The notes under the pieces: model-generated
Databases searched by the model: none
Seen by the model: only the letters and a program-made list of their open reading frames with translations
What the model was told of the DNA's origin: nothing
Assembly (NCBI GenBank): GCA_025716855.1
Contig: JAIXMQ010000002.1
Coordinates: forward strand, 248,001-312,000
Reading direction: 5' to 3'
Length of the DNA stretch: 64,000 nucleotides
Source: Pilaira anomala
Taxonomy: Eukaryota > Mucoromycota > Mucoromycetes > Mucorales > Mucoraceae
Position numbers and translations under genes: made by a program
In this document: piece after piece, positions 34,936 through 44,627 of the stretch
How the letters are laid out: every line of letters begins with the position of its first letter
How positions within the stretch are numbered: the first letter of the stretch is position 1

Positions 34936-35891
34936 AATTCTTGAGTTGTTTTCGGTTCGAGTACACTCTTGGACCGATTGATTAGGAAACCCAGATGCTC
35001 TAGGTGTTGAGTTAGGACTTGTACTGATCTCTTCATTTGAGCTTTCGACTTGTCTAAGATACATATGTCGTCTAGGTAATAAATAATTCTCATCCCTTTT
35101 GCTCGTAGATGTTCTATAGCATATCTCATTAGTTTTGAAAAAACTCTTGGAGCTACGCTTAAGCCGAATGCTAATGAAGTATATTGGTATACTATACCTT
35201 TGTTTTCGAATGTAAGGTACTGTTGAGATTCTTGGTGAATAGGGACTACCACATAGGCATCCTTCAGATCGACTTTGCAGATATAATCGTCTTTCTCTAT
35301 TATATCCCGTAACGCCGGAACACCTTCCATCTTGAAATGTTGTACTTGTAGAAACTGGTTCAACTTGGTACAGTTCAGAATTGGTCTGCGTTTCGTTGCT
35401 TCTTGTATGGTGAAGAACGTCGATAAAAAATCCTTGTTCTGTGTTGGTGATGGTTTGATTATTCCCGCTTGCAAAAATTTCTGTACTGCTTGATCTGCTG
35501 CAAGTTGGTCTGCTGCATCCATATTTAAAGGTTTCACTCTCCATGGTAAAGGGTACCGTTCGAATTGTAATCGGTAACCTGACTCCACAATTGAAATTGG
35601 CCAATTTTGAGACGTCATTTTTTTCCAATTGTTTAAGAAGTGATGGAGGCGACCACCCGGTAAAATACCATCTTGTGGTATCGAATAGTTGGTTTGTTGA
35701 TTTGTTGTAATTGATTGATGTTGAATCGACTGTTGATTGATTGAAGTTTGGTGATGTTGGATCGAAGCTGGACGGGAAGGATGTTGAAGATCCTTTTTTA
35801 TTGGTTGTTGGTGTTGGGATTGTTGTTGGTGATATTGTTGGGATTGGTTGATTGTTGATAACTTGATTGGCCACTTCGTTGTGGTGTCCAC
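34932..35891 (-). CDS. DIRS reverse transcriptase
   Basis: 319 residues. After a Gln/Ser-rich leader come RT blocks: the GIIKPSPTQNKDFLSTFF region, RRPILNCTKLNQFL, KVDLKDAYVVVPIH (first Asp), LAFGLSVAPRVFSKL and YYLDDICIL (the YxDD catalytic pair). The frame ends in a stop immediately after EPKTTQEF, exactly where family members continue with LGF... into RNase H. That continuation is present one base away. It overlaps the Gag frame at its 5' end by 94 bases. Confidence 0.88.
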   Translation of the reverse strand: MDTTTKWPIKLSTINQSQQYHQQQSQHQQPIKKDLQHPSRPASIQHHQTSINQQSIQHQSITTNQQTNYSIPQDGILPGGRLHHFLNNWKKMTSQNWPISIVESGYRLQFERYPLPWRVKPLNMDAADQLAADQAVQKFLQAGIIKPSPTQNKDFLSTFFTIQEATKRRPILNCTKLNQFLQVQHFKMEGVPALRDIIEKDDYICKVDLKDAYVVVPIHQESQQYLTFENKGIVYQYTSLAFGLSVAPRVFSKLMRYAIEHLRAKGMRIIYYLDDICILDKSKAQMKRSVQVLTQHLEHLGFLINRSKSVLEPKTTQEF

Positions 35892-36673
35892 GTTCCACGA
35901 CCTCTCCCTCTTTGGGATAAAAAAGGTCTTCCTCCACGATATCCATTGCTTCCAGTTCCTCTTCCGCCTCTGTTAAAGTTTGATCTGTTACTATTGTTTC
36001 GGTTGGCATCACTGGTAACTTTTTGCTTAAATGTTTCTTCATAGTACTGTTCAATAAAGTGTTGATCGAACGCGTATTTTTTGTCACTACTTTCTGGAGT
36101 CTCCAAGTGTTTGAGACTGTATGGTAATCTAAGAGCTTTTGTGCTGGCTTCTTTTGCTTCAAATTCTTGTTGTTTTGCAGTCCCGAATCCAAATACTGCA
36201 AGTCTTCTTGCTTTTTCCATTGTGTCAAGGAAGACTTCTTCGTCTTCACTTTGCATTCCTCGTTCAGTAATGTATTGCATTTGTTCATAGATTTCTGTAG
36301 CTGCTTTTGCTTGAGTTCTCGTACTTTCTGTAAGCTTATAGATGGTAGATACGAGTTGTAAAGAATCGACTTTCCACTGTTTAAGTTGGTGGATGAAATT
36401 TGGGTTGACTGTTTCAGGTGTGTTCCATTCCTCATTGTGGTACTTTGGAATGGCTCGTTTAAACCTTTGAAGTGCTTTTTGTAACTCTGAGTAGCTGTAA
36501 CTGTCGAGTTCTTCATGAATGTCTGCTGGGATTGCAACCCCTCGGTGCTTTTGTTCCGTTTCTGTTGCTTGGGCTTCTCGGACGCGTCTGGTGACGGTTT
36601 CGATGATAGCATCCACTTGTTCTTTGGTAAATACTGTTTGGTCCACATTTTTACTTGTAGACTGATCACTCAT
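35798..36673 (-). CDS. DIRS Gag-like protein
   Basis: 291 residues from ATG 36673, just inside the right terminal repeat. The N-terminal part is helical and charged (KEQVDAIIETVTRRVREAQ ...), with a conserved-looking middle (YSYSELQKALQRFKRAIPKYHNEEWNTPE). The C terminus is rich in RGG/GRG motifs (FNRGGRGTGSNGYRGGRPFL), an RNA-binding type of sequence in place of a zinc knuckle. It is assumed to form the nucleoprotein particle. Position and overlap with the RT frame support the assignment. Confidence 0.8.
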   Translation of the reverse strand: MSDQSTSKNVDQTVFTKEQVDAIIETVTRRVREAQATETEQKHRGVAIPADIHEELDSYSYSELQKALQRFKRAIPKYHNEEWNTPETVNPNFIHQLKQWKVDSLQLVSTIYKLTESTRTQAKAATEIYEQMQYITERGMQSEDEEVFLDTMEKARRLAVFGFGTAKQQEFEAKEASTKALRLPYSLKHLETPESSDKKYAFDQHFIEQYYEETFKQKVTSDANRNNSNRSNFNRGGRGTGSNGYRGGRPFLSQRGRGRGTWTPQRSGQSSYQQSTNPNNITNNNPNTNNQ

Positions 36674-36697
36674 AGTATATCCACGGTGCGCGGCTTA

Positions 36698-36786
36698 GAA
36701 AGATCTGGAGAAAAGGGGAATATTAGTTTTTATTATTATTATATAACTGAAAATAAAGCGTGGCTCAGAGAGCTTGTACCACTTCG
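36698..36786 (-). repeat. DIRS right inverted terminal repeat
   Basis: Inverted partner of 32479-32565. It begins AAAGATCTGGAG 25 bases upstream of the Gag start and ends GTACCACTTCG. Confidence 0.9.
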
Positions 36787-36830
36787 GAATCCGAAGCGGA
36801 GGCAACAAGTATTGTGTTAGGAACGACATA

Positions 36831-36955
36831 CAATTGGAGTTCAAAAAAGTGACCCATTGGTTTTTGGAAAACAACCAATTGGCATTCAGAAAAGTGGTCA
36901 ATTGGCTCTCAGAAAGGCGACCAATTTTTTCGGTAAAAAGGTGACCAATTGACGC
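36831..36955. repeat. Degenerate 23-bp tandem array interrupted by the DIRS insertion
   Basis: About five units of the form CAATTGG(n)TTCAGAAAAGTGAC follow one another. CCAATT/CCATTG starts lie near 36831, 36854, 36876, 36899 and 36922. The bases left of the DIRS element (AAAGGGGTGAC at 32437-32447) fit the end of such a unit, so the element probably inserted at a CAAT inside the array. Confidence 0.7.
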
Positions 36956-37125
36956 TGGAAGCACTGTACTGGCCAACATTGACCTTTTGGGAATGTTTTT
37001 TTGAAATTTTTACACATTTTGAAATTTGGCTGTGGAAAAAATAAATTTAAAGTTTACTATTTACTATTCTAGTCAATACTTTTTTCCGTTTTATTATTAT
37101 TTTTTGCTTGGGAACGCCCTAAAAT
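36951..37125 (-). repeat. Right outer inverted repeat
   Basis: Inverted partner of 30793-30957, ending in GCCCTAAAAT at 37116-37125. Confidence 0.85.
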
Positions 37126-37395
37126 AACCAATTAATGCTATTTGCGCTCTTACAATAGAATTCCACCACTCACAAAAAAAGGGCCGTGCAAAAAAGAATT
37201 CATCCTCATTTTCATCCTCATTTTAAATGATCCAGTGGTTAAAAGTGTATAATAATCAGCAGATTTGCTGTTGATCATGATTTACACGGCAAATACAAAG
37301 GAGAGAGACCGAATCGTTCACACTATTTATCAAAACAGTTCTGCACTCAGAAGTTAATCTTTTTTTTTTTTCTAAAAAAAACAAAGAGAGGAGAA

Positions 37396-37452
<57 letters not shown>

Positions 37453-38454
37453 AAGAGAGTGTGTGGTCTTTATATATACCTTCTTTTTTTTATAAAAAGA
37501 CTGTTTACTAATGAAAATATGCGGGGAAATACAGTTGAAGCGGGTGTTTTGTTTGATTTTTTGTAAAAAACTCTTTTATTGTTACATAAAAAGGTGGCTA
37601 ATTTCAAACCCCAGATTCGGCGTTTAATAAAACGTGATAATTGAATATTGATTACATACACTCTATATAAAACAAGTAACGAAAATAATGTCCAGGGGTA
37701 CAACAAACAAAAAAAAAAAAAAAAAAAAGTTTATTTGTTTATTTGAAGCACTTTGAATAATACGTTAAAAAGAATGGAAAAGTTTTCTTGTCTTCAAAAG
37801 AGAGAGTATATTATAAGCGGAAAAAAGTATTGTTGGGCTAAATAATGATCCTTTACAAAGTTAGTCGGAATGTCATCTTTTTTCATGGCCCGGACGGTGT
37901 TTTTTGCATTTTACCTGGCCCTGTTACTACGTGCGTAAAAAATGATAGATACTTGCTTATCTCATCCTAAATGACTGTATTCACTTGACATTCAACAAGA
38001 TAAATGACCTTTATGAAAAAAAAAGACTTTATTATGTTCATTTTTATTTATTAAAAATATAACAGATAAAATAAAATCAAACAAATAAACAAATAACTTT
38101 TTTTTTTGTAAAGACTAGGTACGTCGTCATAATGAACTTAAATCGGTATTTTACAAGGTATTTTACTCAGATTCATGTGAATTAAAATACCCCAGTTTCC
38201 ACATGTTTCATTGGAAAATGGATAATTTTTTTTTGTGTAGCCATTCCTGATTTGGACGAGTGACAGCAAGTACAAAACCTTGGTAATTTTTTTTTATTTA
38301 TTTTGTTTTTTTTCTTCTTCTGTTTCTTTAAAGCTCTTTTTCCTTTTTTCTTTTAAAACCCTTTCCCCCCCTCTCTCTTCATTTTTTTTCCCCTTGTTGT
38401 TTTGCTTCGACAGAGCTTGCACTAAGTAAAAAAAAAAAAAATATATATAATATA
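37126..38454. other. Intergenic region upstream of aconitase
   Basis: 1.3 kb with a (GA)n tract at about 37399-37448, A/T homopolymers and a C/T-rich stretch (38340-38400) typical of the immediate upstream region of expressed genes here. No gene was seen. Confidence 0.45.
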
Positions 38455-38790
38455 ATGCTGTCTTCCAACAACTTTATCAGAGCTGCCAAGGTAACAAAAA
38501 TATTAAATTAAAAAAAAAAAAAATCTTATTTAACTTTTATCTTTTTCTTTTCCTTATTTAGGCCTTTGCCCCTGCTATCAGAACTAACGTTCCTGCCCGT
38601 ACTTATGCTCAAGCTGGTACTAACTGGGCTGCCCAAAAGGTTGCCATGTCCAACCTTGAACAAGACAAGTTCATCAACTATCAAAGAATTGAAGATAACC
38701 TTGAAATCGTTCGTAAGAGGTAAATAATCCAAACAGAGTTTTTTTTTTTTTTTTTTTTAGTTGGAGAGTGAAAAAAAAAAGGCATGCGTA

Positions 38791-38836
<46 letters not shown>

Positions 38837-41104
38837 GGTTAGGGGGGGTACCCTACCAGTAATAGAAATAATTTTTATTTATTTATTTACTTACTAACTA
38901 AAAAAAAAATTATTATTTCCTAAACCAGATTAAACCGCCCTTTGACTCTTTCTGAAAAGGTTGTCTATGGTCATTTAGATGATGCCCATAACCAAGATAT
39001 TGTTCGTGGTCAATCTTACCTCAAGCTTCGTCCTGATCGTGTTGCTTGTCAAGATGCTACTGCTCAAATGGCTCTTTTGCAATTCATGTCTGCCGGTATT
39101 CCTACCGTTGCTGTCCCCTCCACTGTTCATTGTGATCATTTAATTGAAGCTCAAATTGGTGGTGCTAAAGATTTAGCTCGTGCTATTGATATTAACAAGG
39201 AAGTTTATGATTTCTTGGCTACTTCTACCGCCAAGTACGGTCTTGGTTTCTGGAGACCTGGATCTGGTATTATTCATCAAATCATTCTCGAAAACTATGC
39301 TTTCCCTGGTGGTCTTATGATCGGTACCGATTCTCATACTCCTAATGCTGGTGGTCTCGGTATGGTCGCTGTTGGTGTTGGTGGTGCCGATGCTGTTGAT
39401 GTCATGGCTGATATTCCTTGGGAACTCAAGTGTCCCAAGACCATTGGTGTTAAGCTTACTGGTAAGCTCAACCCTTGGGTCTCTCCTAAGGATATTATTC
39501 TCAAGGTTGCTGGTATCTTGACTGTAAAGGGTGGTACTGGTGCTATTGTCGAATACCTCGGTGATGGTGTTGATTCTATCTCTTGTACTGGTATGGCTAC
39601 CATCTGTAACATGGGTGCTGAAATTGGTGCTACTACTTCCATGTTCCCTTTCAACGAACGTATGGGTGATTATCTCCGTGCTACCAAGCGTGGTGCTATT
39701 GCTGATTATGCTAAGCAATTCGGTCACAATCTCCGTGCTGATGGTGATGCTGAATACGATCAACTTATCGAAATTGATCTCAACACTCTCGAACCTTATA
39801 TCAACGGTCCTTTCACTCCCGATCTTGCTACTCCTCTCTCCAAGTTCAAGGAAACCGCTATCAAGAACGACTGGCCTCAAGAACTTAAGGTTGGTTTGAT
39901 CGGTTCTTGTACCAACTCTTCTTATGAAGATATGGCTCGTTCCGCTTCTCTTGTTCAACAAGCTACCGATCACGGTGTCAAGCTCAAGTCTAACTACACT
40001 GTTACCCCCGGTTCTGAACAAATTCGTGCTACCATTGAACGTGATGGTATTATGGATACTCTTACCAATGCTGGTGGTGTTGTCCTTGCTAACGCTTGTG
40101 GTCCTTGTATCGGTCAATGGGATCGTAAGGATATCAAGAAGGGTGACAAGAACTCTATCATTACTTCTTATAACCGTAACTTCACTGGTCGTAACGATGC
40201 TAACCCTCAAACCCATGCTTTCGTTGCCTCTCCTGAGATCGTCACTGCTTTATCCATTGCTGGTGATATGCACTTCAACCCCATGACCGATTCTCTTGTC
40301 GGTGCTGACGGTAAGCCTTATAAGCTTTCTCCTCCTAACGGTCATGAACTTCCTCCTCGTGGTTATGATGCTGGTGAGAACACTTACCAAGAACCTCCTG
40401 CCGATCGTTCTCAAGTCAACGTTGCTGTTAACCCTGAATCCAACCGTCTTCAACTCTTGAAGCCTTTCGAGAAGTGGGATGGTAAGGATATTGAGGAAAT
40501 TCCTATTCTTATCAAGGTTAAGGGTAAGTGTACTACCGATCACATCTCTATGGCCGGTCCCTGGTTGAAGTTCCGTGGTCATTTGGATAACATCTCCAAC
40601 AACTTCTTGATTGGTGGTCTTAACATTGAAAACGAAAAGGTCAACTCTGTCAGAAACGCTTTCACTGGTGAATACAAGGGTGTCCCAGATACCGCTCGTG
40701 ATTACAAGAAGGATGGTGTTAAGTGGGTCGTTATCGGTGACGAGAACTACGGTGAAGGTTCTTCTCGTGAACATGCTGCCCTTGAACCCAGATTCCTTAA
40801 CGGTGCTGCTATCATTGTCAAGTCTTTTGCTCGTATTCACGAAACTAACTTGAAGAAGCAAGGTATGCTTCCTTTGACTTTCACCAACCCTGCTGATTAT
40901 GACAAGGTTGACCCTAAGGATAAGGTTTCCATTCTTGGTTTAACTGATTTCCAACCCGGAAAGCCTTTGACCATGCGTCTCACTAAGCCCGATGGTAAAA
41001 CTGAAGATATCTCCTTGTCTCACACTTTCAACGAAGGTCAAATCGGTTGGTTCAAGGCCGGTTCTGCCCTCAACCTCATGAAGGAAAAGGCTACTCAAGC
41101 TTAA
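38455..41104 (+). CDS. ACO1: Mitochondrial aconitate hydratase
   Basis: Three exons: 38455-38490, 38562-38719 and 38929-41104, giving 789 residues, within the normal 780-790. It isomerises citrate to isocitrate in the TCA cycle. The first 30 residues ([20 protein letters not shown] ...) form a basic, acid-free mitochondrial presequence. Cluster ligands are Cys392 ([11 protein letters not shown]) and Cys455 and Cys458 ([13 protein letters not shown]). [11 protein letters not shown] and the C-terminal [14 protein letters not shown] complete the active site. The first exon is only 36 nt, and intron 2 contains a long A run and a G run. Codon use is strongly biased toward C-ending and preferred codons, indicating high expression; this also explains the long antisense reading frames here. 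Confidence 0.97.
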
Positions 41105-41710
41105 TTTCAAAAACGAAAATTTTCTCAATTCAGGGTCTTGTAAAAATACCCCCAAATGATTTCGAATTTATCAAAATGTAATTAATTTAATAAAAATGTA
41201 TAGAAAAAAAATATATAAATCATTACTTTTTCTACTTGTCTTTTTCTCTATTTTGTATATAATACATTATCTTTTTGTTATGCACGTGCGATATCTCATA
41301 CTACATCACGCGACTAAATCTCCCCGCCTTTTTTTTTTATATATAGTGTTTTATGGGGTAATTATGATTCAATAATATTTAGTAGTACCAACTTGACCTA
41401 AAAAAACATATTTATTATGCAAATGTTGTATACCATCAAGAAAAAAAAAAACTGGGGATCAGTTATTTGTGGATTGCTTCGAAACAGAATAAATATTTGA
41501 TTAGCAACCCTGGATTCTTTAATAAAACATGTATTTGAAATGGAGTTTGATTCAAAGAAAAAAAAAACAGTGTAGATAATTATAGTAAGAATAAGAAGCT
41601 TTTAATTTATTCGATGGAAATTGGTATCACAGAGAAAAAAAAAAAAGTTTGGGGGGGGGGGGGGGGAGGACAAAAGGTATAGCCATCATTATGGTATTTA
41701 TATCAGTTAA
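41105..41710. other. Convergent intergenic stretch with poly(G) run
   Basis: Lies between the aconitase and BRCT gene ends. It contains a run of 16 G at 41651-41666 just beyond the BRCT stop codon, otherwise AT-rich sequence. No gene was seen. Confidence 0.5.
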
Positions 41711-43179
41711 CTATAATGATAGGATTGAAGAAAGTGAATATTTCTTGGGCTCAAATTCTTCAATGGATGAAATACTACTAAAGCTAAAGTTTAGACTTTC
41801 AGGTACAGAATAAGATTCAAAAGATTGCTTTTTTTCAGTAGGGTGTTCATGAACTTCAGTAATAGAGAAAGATAAGCAGTTAGAAGCGGGTAAAGAATTA
41901 ACTTCGGTCGTATCGACAACAGAAAAACTGGATTCATGAATATCTTGCTTGTTAAGAGAGACAGCTTTGTTTGTTTCTTGCTGTTGTACATTAGAAGAGC
42001 CAGTGCGTTTGATTTCGTTTGAAATAGGAGTAGGGGTGAGCTTGACATCAATAAGTTTACTCTTATCAGAAGTCTCGGCTTGATTAGGTTTGTATGTTGT
42101 ACCATATCTAATAGAGGATTTCAGTCTGGACAAAATATCAGAAAGAGAATCAGCAGTAGCAGGAATGGTAGGAACCGCGTTTTCTTTTTTCACAACGACA
42201 TCTCTACCTTTGACTGGAGAGTAAATATTGTGAGAAGACGGAAAGTTGGCGGTAACTTCTTCTTTTTTCACAATATTACTAAAGGATCTATTGCCTAGAG
42301 GACGGGTACCATTAGAAGACGGAAAAGTAACGGTAGATGCTTCTTCCTTTTTAACGATACCATTAGAATGGTTCTTGTCAGGATGGTCAGATGACGGCAA
42401 AGTAGCGGCGGATTGAATTTCTTGCTCTAAATTATCAAGTGTGGTCACTTTGTTAACTGGACGCCTGTAAAAAAATAAATTGATTTAATATAATCGAAAT
42501 ACAATAACTAAAAAAAAAAAAAAAAAAAAAAGAGAAATAACAAATGTACTTTTGCGTAGAATTGGTTTTGTTGCTATGCGATCTTTTAAATAATGATCGA
42601 GCTTGTAAACCTGCAGTTCTTAATACTTTAGGATTTACTTCTAAACCGGCTTGGTTTAATCGTTTCTTGGCGATTTGATCCCAAGTATATTGTCTTGGAA
42701 GAGTTCTAACAGAAATACGAGTTGATAAATCAATCCTTACCTGTTTTCTTGCTTCTGATACATCAATTAGGTAATTCAGCGGATTTAACAGTGATTCTTG
42801 TTGAATACTGATAAAAAAAAAAAAAAAAAAAAGTAAATAAAGGGGAAAGGATACATTAGTTAAAGTGAAACATTTAATTTTATATCTATTTACCTTTCCA
42901 GTAACCAGCTTATATGAACAATGGGACATGTAGACTATAACATCATGTTTAATTTTTTATTTACTTGTTTATTGTGCATTAATAAAAATAAAGTTATCAC
43001 CAAACCTTTTTCACCATTCTCATAATTCGCGAAGGACTCTTTAATTCAGTAACAATGTAATCAGCCAGAGTATAGTTTCGAGTCATTTTATACTCTTGGG
43101 TGACTTGCAGCATCTCTGTTAGTTGCTGTACTTTTTCTGAGCTCAATTTAGTTTCAAGAATATAGATTGTCTTTGCCAT
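41711..43179 (-). CDS. Single-BRCT protein with repeated VKKE motifs
   Basis: Four exons: 43179-43006, 42934-42894, 42807-42550 and 42464-41711, giving 408 residues. Residues about 1-95 read as one BRCT domain: ILETKLSSEKVQQLTEML, then YTLADYIVTELKSPSRI, then CPIVHISWLLESIQQESLL with the conserved Trp. BRCT domains bind phosphoproteins in DNA repair and chromatin. The remaining 300 residues are disordered and carry three spaced copies of (I/V)VKKE(E/N), each fitting the SUMO-conjugation consensus, two of them followed by nearly the same Phe-Pro-Ser-Ser phrase. No further domain is seen, so the exact repair or telomere role is unknown. All three splice joins keep frame; exon 2 is only 41 nt. 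Confidence 0.72.
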
Positions 43180-44627
43180 GGTCAGAAAATGTTTATTGTA
43201 ATGGCTAAATACAACATTGAAAATTCTTTTTTTTTTATACTGTTAGGTTACTTTATTGGCCACGTTTTGAATTAAAAAAAAAAAAAAAAAAAACGGAACT
43301 ACACATTTAATATATCCTGTTAATAACAAGCTTGTTAAATTAATTATACTTTGTTGTCTCATTCCTGAATTAATCACTGGGACCAAAGCCTGAACTTTAT
43401 TCTTGATAAACAGTACGGGTCTTTTTTTATCCGTAAACCAGATAGTGGGTTCATTGTGGTAATTAAGACTGGCAGTAACAACATGCTGAATTTAGCGTCT
43501 TGGGCTTATCAGCAACAAAAAAAGTGAAATACATAGTAGTTGTTAGCTTTAAAAACCTAACACACGGGTAAGCTAGTGAAACAATGAATAGTTGATATAC
43601 CCTCACTTAGTCACCAGTCTAAAATACAGCAATTTAACCAAGAGAGCTAGTATGATGAAAATCATAAGGTGTTTTTTCTGTTGTTGGAAGTCGAGATCAT
43701 TTAATTTTGCAACATGTTACCTAAAGCTTTACATAAATGCTTCTTTTTTTTTTTTAAAAAAAAAAAAAGATGCACTGAAAGATTATTGCTCGTGTTTTTT
43801 TTAAATAAACAAATTGGTTCCAAAAAGATTACTATATAAACTTCAACATTAATGTTCCTGGATGTAGTTTTTACTTTTCATATAATATCTAAATAAGTGT
43901 TTTATTTAAACACAAGTAAAGGGAAGGGTGAACATATTTCGGACTCCAAACAGTTCTGTGATACCTGATTTATGTTAAACGACTGAACCAAACAAATGTG
44001 TACAACTGCAAATGCTAGCCATGCTTATATTTAACATCTATTTCTTTTATTTTCTCACCATTAATCACTACTGTGAAACGCTTTTTTTCTCTCATTGGCA
44101 TATTGTTCTTATTATGTAACAAAAAAGAACAGATACAAAATAACTTGACCTCGCTTTCAATTCCTTTGAAAGCAATTAAAAAAAGATCATTTAACCTTTG
44201 CTTTCTATTCCTTATTGAAGGCGATTTAAGAAAAAAATAATTTAGCTCATTTTACAAATACATATATACAGTTTGGTACTGGTGTTTTACAAAATGTAAA
44301 TCTATATAAAATGCTTATAACGTCAACGTTAATAATATTCATTTTACACACATATCCGCGGTTATCATTATAATGTAACACGATAATTAATATATTGACA
44401 GTCAAAGATCAGATACAAGTTTTCATTTGTTTCAAAATTAATATATTTCATTTATTAGTTTGCTTAACATGCATAAGTAGCATCTACTTTTTTTTTGCCT
44501 GTGATAATAATTTCTTCTTGTCATACTACTTTGATATAGTATATGTAAAAAAAAAAACACATTCTATATAAAAAGACTATTTTTTTTTCTAACAATTTTT
44601 TATTTAGATCTATACAAAATACTAAAC
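43180..44627. other. Intergenic region upstream of polygalacturonase
   Basis: 1.4 kb, AT-rich. TATATAAA at 44565-44572 is a plausible TATA box 63 bases before the polygalacturonase ATG. A small inverted repeat GCTTTCAA/TTGAAAGC lies near 44154-44174. No gene was seen. Confidence 0.45.

Larger units (their letters stand above)
32448..36834 (-). mobile_element. DIRS-type tyrosine-recombinase retrotransposon
   Basis: A 4,387-bp element on the minus strand with the full DIRS architecture: a Gag-like ORF, then overlapping RT, RNase H and tyrosine recombinase. It has inverted terminal repeats (32479-32565 and 36698-36786) and an internal complementary region (32722-32816) that joins the complements of both outer ends. 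The ends were set where similarity to the internal region stops; both ends carry CAAT (32448-32451 and 36831-36834), consistent with the short overlap expected of site-specific insertion without duplication. It has inserted into a 23-bp repeat array. DIRS elements use a tyrosine recombinase instead of a DDE integrase and integrate a circular intermediate. Gag and recombinase are intact; RT and RNase H are out of frame by one base. Confidence 0.93.
30793..37125. mobile_element. Composite mobile region bounded by ~170 bp inverted repeats, containing a nested DIRS element
   Basis: Sequence 30793-30957 reappears inverted at 36951-37125, from ATTTTAGGGC at the outer edge to the segment ending GTGCTTCCAGCGTC at the inner edge, with scattered differences. 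Subtracting the 4,387-bp DIRS insertion leaves a host unit of about 1.95 kb. Inside its left half are short CATCTCCATGTC-type repeats and two small convergent reading frames. Inside its right half is a 23-bp repeat array split by the DIRS insertion. The structure suggests an older terminal-inverted-repeat DNA element or foldback, but no transposase is recognisable and no target-site duplication was found. Confidence 0.6.

Noticed and set aside
30782..37923. hAT-like termini CAGGGCC (30782-30788) and GGCCCTG (37917-37923)
   Set aside because: The flanking octamers (ATTAGCAG and TTACTACG) do not match as a target duplication, and similarity beyond the first bases is weak.
39173..40216. 347-codon open frame antisense to aconitase
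   Set aside because: It mirrors the strongly biased codon use of the sense gene, has no recognisable domain, and similar antisense frames cover other parts of the same gene.
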